A DNA stretch of 64,000 nucleotides, taken from assembly GCA_019421385.1 (NCBI GenBank), contig JAHZFK010000001.1:1-64000 (forward strand), in the 5' to 3' direction. Source of the stretch: Clostridiales bacterium. Lineage in GTDB: Bacteria > Bacillota > Clostridia > Oscillospirales > Butyricicoccaceae. Shown here piece by piece: positions 59,772 to 64,000 of this stretch (its first letter is position 1; each line of letters begins with the position of its first letter). The notes beneath the pieces were generated by a model. It had not been told where the DNA came from. It did not search any database and worked only from the letters and a program-made list of their open reading frames with translations. A program made the translations under genes and the position numbers.

Positions 59772-60902
59772 ATGAAATTTACCGAACTGCCCACCCCCTG
59801 CTTCCTCGTGGACGAAAACCGTCTGGTGCAGAATCTGGCCGTCCTGCGCGACGTGGCTGAGCGCACGGGCGCAAAGATCCTGCTGGCGCAGAAGGCGTTT
59901 TCCATGTTCTCGGTCTATCCGCTGCTGCGCGAGTATCTAGCGGGCACGACTGCGTCCGGTTTATACGAAGCGCGCCTCGGCCATGAGGAATTCGGCGGCG
60001 AGACGCACGTTTACTCTCCCGCCTACGCCGAGGGCGAATTTCAGGAGATTTTACACTACGCCGACCACATCGTGTTCAACTCGTTTAACCAGTGGAAGGC
60101 ATACGGCAGCCTTGCGCGCGCCGCGGGCAAGAGCTGCGGCCTGCGCGTCAATCCCGAATGCTCGACCCAGCCCGCTGAACACGTGATCTACGACCCCTGC
60201 AGCCCCGGTTCACGTCTGGGCATCACAGAAGAGAACTTCCTACCCGAGCTGCTGACCGGCATCGACGGCCTGCATTTCCATACCCTGTGCGAACAGAATG
60301 CGGACGATCTGGTGCGCACGGTCGAGGCCTTCGAGGAACGCTTCGGCAAGTATATGGAGGGCATGAAGTGGCTCAACCTCGGCGGCGGCCACCACATCAC
60401 ACGCGACGATTACGACGTGGAGCTGCTCGTCAAATGCATCAACGATCTGCGCGCAAAGTACAACGTGCAGATTTATCTGGAGCCGGGCGAAGCGGTCGTG
60501 CTGAACGCGGGTTATCTGGTCTCCACGGTGCTCGAAGTGATGAAAAATGGCAAGGAGATCGCTATTCTGGACACCTCGGCGGCATGTCACATGCCGGACG
60601 TGCTCGAAATGCCCTACCGCCCGCCGGTGTTCCGCGCGGACGAGCCGGGCAAAAAGGCATTCACCTACCTGCTCACCGGCCGTTCCTGTCTTGCAGGCGA
60701 CGTGATCGGCGAATACTCGTTCGACAACACGCTGCGCCCGGGCGATCAGGTTGTGTTTGAGGACATGGCGCTATACACCATGGTCAAAACCAACACCTTT
60801 AACGGCGTACCGCTGCCGCTCATCGCCATTCGCCGCGCGGACGGCACGGACGAAGCCGTGCGCATGTTCGACTACGAGGATTTCAAAAACCGTTTATCCT
60901 AA
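59772..60902 (+). CDS. nspC: Carboxy(nor)spermidine decarboxylase
   Basis: The 376-residue alanine-racemase-fold PLP enzyme has K41 in ILLAQKAFSMF and HTLCEQNADDLVRTVEAFEE. The Gly-rich phosphate loop is WLNLGGGHHITRDDYD, LEPGEAVVL lies in the barrel, and the C-terminal domain has SCLAGDVIGEYSF. It decarboxylates carboxyspermidine or carboxynorspermidine to the triamine. It ends the operon, with a strong terminator 5 bases later. Confidence 0.95.
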   Translation: MKFTELPTPCFLVDENRLVQNLAVLRDVAERTGAKILLAQKAFSMFSVYPLLREYLAGTTASGLYEARLGHEEFGGETHVYSPAYAEGEFQEILHYADHIVFNSFNQWKAYGSLARAAGKSCGLRVNPECSTQPAEHVIYDPCSPGSRLGITEENFLPELLTGIDGLHFHTLCEQNADDLVRTVEAFEERFGKYMEGMKWLNLGGGHHITRDDYDVELLVKCINDLRAKYNVQIYLEPGEAVVLNAGYLVSTVLEVMKNGKEIAILDTSAACHMPDVLEMPYRPPVFRADEPGKKAFTYLLTGRSCLAGDVIGEYSFDNTLRPGDQVVFEDMALYTMVKTNTFNGVPLPLIAIRRADGTDEAVRMFDYEDFKNRLS

Positions 60903-60905
60903 CAC

Positions 60906-60947
60906 AAAAAACATCCCGCAGGGTGCTTCCCTGCGGGATGTTTTTTA
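60906..60947. terminator. Bidirectional terminator
   Basis: A 17-bp stem (aaaaaacatcccgcaggg with ccctgcgggatgtttttt) lies between the polyamine operon and the converging phoR gene. Confidence 0.95.
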
Positions 60948-62591
60948 TTATGCTTTCGGAAACCGCAATGTGATCTCGGTACCCTCGCCCGGCGTGCTAT
61001 GCAGGTCGACCTGCGCATGGTGCAGCGCCGCGCCGTGCTTGACGATCGACAGCCCCAATCCGGTGCCGCCCGTCTGCTTGCTGTGGCTTTTATCCACACG
61101 GTAGAACCGCTCAAACACACGCGGCTGGTCAGCAGGTGCGATACCAATGCCAGTATCGGACACGCGCACAAACGGTGCGCCGTTTTCCTCGCCCGTTTCC
61201 AGCGTCACCGAGCCGTGCGGCTTGTTATAGGCGATCGCGTTATCCGCGAGGTTAAAAATCATCTGCTCCAGTGTGCGACGCTGGCCGGATACCGTCACCG
61301 GAGCGCCCTTCACATGCAGCACAATCTTGTTTTCCGCCGCCTTATGCGTCAGCCGATCGCGCACCGTGCCGCACAATGCGCTTAATTCCACCGGCTCAAA
61401 TGGAACGGGCGCGCCCTCATCCAGCCGGGACAGGCGAATGATATCCTCGATGAGCGTCAACAGACGCATTGCCTCGCTCCGTATCTTACCGGCAAATCGG
61501 CCGATATCCTCCGGCCGGACGATGCCGTTTTCCATGATCTCCGCAAAGCCCATGATGCTGGTCAGCGGGGTTTTCAGTTCATGCGACACATTTGCGGTAA
61601 ATTCCTGCCGCTGCCGCTCGGCCTGTTCGCGCTCGGTGATATCCACCACGAACAGTACCGCCGCATGTCCTTGCCCCTCGTCCGCGACTGAACTTGCCGT
61701 CAGCGAATACACGCGTCCGTCCTTTTCCATCCGACCGTGTGTGCTTTCGCCGCCGAGCGCTTCTTCCACCACACGGATATACTCCGCATCGCGGCACAGC
61801 GTCATATAGCCGCCGGTTGCGCTGTCCTTGGGGAACAGCGCCCGCACCGCACGGTTGGCAAACAGGATATCGCCCTGTGCGGAGAAAAGCACCAGTCCCT
61901 CATCCATCCGCGCGGTGATATCGTCAAATTCCGCCTGCCGCCGCTTGAGCTCTCCCAGCTGGGATGCGATCTTGTGATTTTGCTTATCCATCCGATGCAG
62001 CAGCGGCGAAAGCTCGTCATAGGCATCGTTTTTGAGCGGCTCATGCAAATCCAGCGTCACGATCGGCTCCAGAAACACATGGGTCAGCCAGCTTGCGAGC
62101 AGCGCTGCCACCAGCAGCGCCAGTAACACAATCAGCACGATCCACGGCGAAGCGGTCGATAAGGCGCTGTCCGCCGTAGAGTCCACCCGCAAAACCGTGC
62201 CATCCGCCAGACGGATCGCATAATAATAGGTCTGTTCGGCCAGTGTATCGGACAGACGGCTGGACTCACCCACACCTTTTTCCAGCGCCTCCGCAATTTC
62301 CGGGCGCGAAGCATGATTTTCCATCTCCGCCGCATCCCGCTCGTTGTCATACAGCACCGTACCGTCCGCGCCAACCAGCGTGATCCGGTCGGCATATACG
62401 CTGCCGATGCGCTTCAATTCCTGCTCATCCCCGGCTGCTGTCGCAGTAGCGATATAGTTACACTCATTACTGAGCCGCTCCTGCAGATCCTGCGTCAAGC
62501 CGGAGTGCACCGCCACCAGCAGCAGAGATACTGTAACAACCAGCGTGACCAACGCAGTGAGGAAAATACTGCCGAAAACACGCTTTCTCAT
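60948..62591 (-). CDS. phoR: PhoR-type sensor histidine kinase
   Basis: The 547-residue kinase begins at ATG 62591, in an ATGA overlap with the regulator's stop; the longer frame to 62783 lies inside the regulator gene. It has a membrane helix at 7-29, an outer domain of about 120 residues and a second helix at 149-170. A PAS domain (about 225-320, EGLVLFSAQGDILFANRAVR) and HisKA H337 (NVSHELKTPLTSIMGFAEIM) follow. The HATPase has NLADNAIAYNKPHG and GGTGLGLSIVKH. With the regulator and phoU it forms the phosphate-starvation set. Confidence 0.9.
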   Translation of the reverse strand: MRKRVFGSIFLTALVTLVVTVSLLLVAVHSGLTQDLQERLSNECNYIATATAAGDEQELKRIGSVYADRITLVGADGTVLYDNERDAAEMENHASRPEIAEALEKGVGESSRLSDTLAEQTYYYAIRLADGTVLRVDSTADSALSTASPWIVLIVLLALLVAALLASWLTHVFLEPIVTLDLHEPLKNDAYDELSPLLHRMDKQNHKIASQLGELKRRQAEFDDITARMDEGLVLFSAQGDILFANRAVRALFPKDSATGGYMTLCRDAEYIRVVEEALGGESTHGRMEKDGRVYSLTASSVADEGQGHAAVLFVVDITEREQAERQRQEFTANVSHELKTPLTSIMGFAEIMENGIVRPEDIGRFAGKIRSEAMRLLTLIEDIIRLSRLDEGAPVPFEPVELSALCGTVRDRLTHKAAENKIVLHVKGAPVTVSGQRRTLEQMIFNLADNAIAYNKPHGSVTLETGEENGAPFVRVSDTGIGIAPADQPRVFERFYRVDKSHSKQTGGTGLGLSIVKHGAALHHAQVDLHSTPGEGTEITLRFPKA

Positions 62592-63274
62592 GCGTGCTCT
62601 CCCATGCGATAGCCAACGCCGCGCACGGTTTCGATCATCGAACCCGCCGTGCCCAGCTTTTGCCGCAGGGTGCGGATATGCACATCCACCGTTCTGGTTT
62701 CGCTTTCGTTGCCATAGCCCCAGATATTCTCCAGCAGCACATCGCGCGTCAGCACCGCGCCGCGGTTTTTCATCAGCAGGCACAGCAGCTGATATTCCTT
62801 GAGCGTCAGCTGTACCTCCTGTTCCCCGACGAACACGCTGTGCGCACGCTCATCCACGCAAATATCGCCTGCTACCAGCGGACGGGCGGCTTCTTCACCG
62901 TCCGACCCAGCCTGCGTGCGGCGCAGCACCGCACGGATGCGCGCGACCAGCTCCATCATGCCAAACGGCTTGGCAACATAATCGTCCGCACCGCTGTCAA
63001 GTCCGACCACTTTATCATATTCAGTGTTTTTTGCGGTCAGCAGAATGACCGGGATGCCCGCCGTCTCCTGCGCACTGCGCAAACGGCGCAGAATACTGAT
63101 GCCATCCTCACCCGGCAGCATGATATCCAGCAGGATGAGCTGCGGCTTTTTCTCGCGCAGCGCCGCAGCCAGTGCGCTGCCATCCTCCAAACCACGCGCC
63201 TCCATGCCCGTGTTTTGCAGCGTATAGACGACCAGTTCCCGAATGCCTGCATCGTCCTCCACGCAATAAATCAT
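62588..63274 (-). CDS. phoB: PhoB/PhoP-type response regulator
   Basis: The 228-residue OmpR-family regulator has acidic E6/D7/D8, phospho-acceptor D50, T80 and K102. The winged-helix C-terminus is QLTLKEYQLLCLLMKNRGAV, then LTRDVLLENIWGYG and TRTVDVHIRTLRQKLG. Context (phoU upstream, PAS-containing kinase downstream) supports a role in the phosphate response. The start is ATG 63274 after GAGGAGG. Confidence 0.92.
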   Translation of the reverse strand: MIYCVEDDAGIRELVVYTLQNTGMEARGLEDGSALAAALREKKPQLILLDIMLPGEDGISILRRLRSAQETAGIPVILLTAKNTEYDKVVGLDSGADDYVAKPFGMMELVARIRAVLRRTQAGSDGEEAARPLVAGDICVDERAHSVFVGEQEVQLTLKEYQLLCLLMKNRGAVLTRDVLLENIWGYGNESETRTVDVHIRTLRQKLGTAGSMIETVRGVGYRMGEHA

Positions 63275-63334
63275 TGCGTTTCCTCCTCAGTGGCCGCCCC
63301 CGGCAGCCGTTTCCAAACCTTATTGCTGTATTGC

Positions 63335-63982
63335 TTACTTTTCCTGTGTCTTGTGTGTGCCGGTGATAGAGAACTCCACCCACTCGGCAATGTTGGTCGC
63401 GTGATCCCCGATACGCTCCAAATACTTGGCGATCATCAGGATATCCAGCACCCGCTCGCCGTCCCCGGGGTTTTGCGAGATCTCCGCAATCAAATCCTTT
63501 TTGCACTCGGCAAACAGGTTATCGACCACGTCGTCATATTCGATTACGCTCCACGCCAGCGTCAAATCGCGGCGCACGAACGCGTCCAGACTGTCGGTGA
63601 CCATCTTGATGGTCGCCTGCGCCATCTGCTCGATATGCGCGTTATGGCCGCACGCACCGGACAGGTAGGTCACAATCTCCGCAATGTCGCTCGCCTGATC
63701 GCCGATGCGCTCAATATCCGTAATCATTTTCAGAACGGAAGAGATCAGGCGCAGGTCGCTCGCCACCGGCTGTTGCTGCAGCAGGAGTTTCAGGCACATG
63801 GATTCGATCTCGCGCTCCTTGCGGTCGATCTCCTGATCAATGCGGATGGCGGACGCAGCCAGCTTGGTGTCGCCGCCGAGCAGCGCCTTGACCGAGCTTG
63901 CGATCGCGTTTTCGCACAGCGCGCCCATGGCGATCAGTTCGTTGTTCAGTTCCAAAAGCTGCGAATCGAAACGGTTTCTCAT
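63335..63982 (-). CDS. phoU: Phosphate signalling regulator PhoU
   Basis: The 215-residue all-helical protein has two PhoU repeats, each with an E/DxxxDxxxD-type metal motif (SVLKMITDIERIGDQASDIA, then MIAKYLERIGDHATNIAEWV). It restrains PhoR when phosphate is ample, together with the Pst transporter, whose genes would be expected just beyond the right edge. The start is ATG 63982 after GGGGAGG. Confidence 0.96.
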   Translation of the reverse strand: MRNRFDSQLLELNNELIAMGALCENAIASSVKALLGGDTKLAASAIRIDQEIDRKEREIESMCLKLLLQQQPVASDLRLISSVLKMITDIERIGDQASDIAEIVTYLSGACGHNAHIEQMAQATIKMVTDSLDAFVRRDLTLAWSVIEYDDVVDNLFAECKKDLIAEISQNPGDGERVLDILMIAKYLERIGDHATNIAEWVEFSITGTHKTQEK

Positions 63983-64000
63983 CAGCCAAACCTCCCCGTA

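Noticed and set aside
1..64000. tRNA, rRNA and CRISPR loci
   Set aside because: I looked for cloverleaf ends, conserved rRNA words and spaced repeats and saw none. A short degenerate tRNA could still escape reading by eye.

Overview
The window looks like the chromosome of a spore-forming, low-oxygen gut Firmicute of relatively high GC, most likely Oscillospiraceae/Butyricicoccaceae (the Butyricicoccus/Agathobaculum neighbourhood). This is an inference from GC-rich coding sequence with strong GGAGG ribosome sites, a large clostridial-type SRP RNA beside dnaX-ybaB-recR, a PdaA-type spore-cortex deacetylase, NSS and MATE transporters, and a polyamine operon with carboxyspermidine-route genes. 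No 16S gene is present, so the genus is not proven.

Layout. 1-101 is the tail of a Gfo/Idh-like gene. About 200-9300 is an AT-richer accessory region. Its left part holds a Tn916-family integrase, excisionase, HTH-Rep/MobT initiator and Xre repressor, which looks like a small integrative mobilizable element with a frameshifted integrase and repressor. Its right part holds secreted and membrane proteins and a BlaI/M56-peptidase pair with no beta-lactamase. From 9.4 kb the sequence is core-like. 9.4-13 kb has two CobW-type metallochaperones, one fused to a YcgQ-like domain, and a condensation-fold acyltransferase. 13-19 kb has a sigma factor with a DUF4179 partner, PadR with an FtsW-like protein, TetR with MATE, and ndk. 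19-28 kb has an LtaS-like sulfatase, a hydrolase/acyltransferase/DUF6320 trio, a HAD phosphatase and a two-component system. 28-35 kb has an NSS transporter, a tryptophanase-family lyase, RidA, a YheO-type regulator, a GNAT, threonine aldolase and a YczE-like protein. 35-40 kb has membrane proteins and a GntR-ABC operon whose permease is frameshifted. 40-47.5 kb has prfC, recR, ybaB, dnaX, the SRP RNA and a class A PBP with a Gly-rich tail. 48-55 kb has envelope and sporulation proteins, an Xre switch, a DUF362 ferredoxin, aroF and an amidase. 55-61 kb is a structured leader RNA followed by a five-gene polyamine operon. 61-64 kb is phoR-phoB-phoU, transcribed leftwards.

How genes work together. 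The lyase, NSS transporter and RidA form an amino-acid uptake and beta-elimination unit in which RidA would clear the aminoacrylate by-product. speD-decarboxylase-speE-CASDH-CASDC encodes both known routes from a diamine (or agmatine) to a triamine in one operon. dnaX-ybaB-recR with the SRP RNA is a conserved housekeeping cluster.

The points most worth a second look are the structured, strongly promoted RNA at about 55,018-55,360, the double triamine pathway, the BlaI/M56 locus with small secreted proteins, the CobW-YcgQ fusion, the HAAS-FtsW protein paired with PadR, and three single-base frameshifts that are either real decay or assembly errors.
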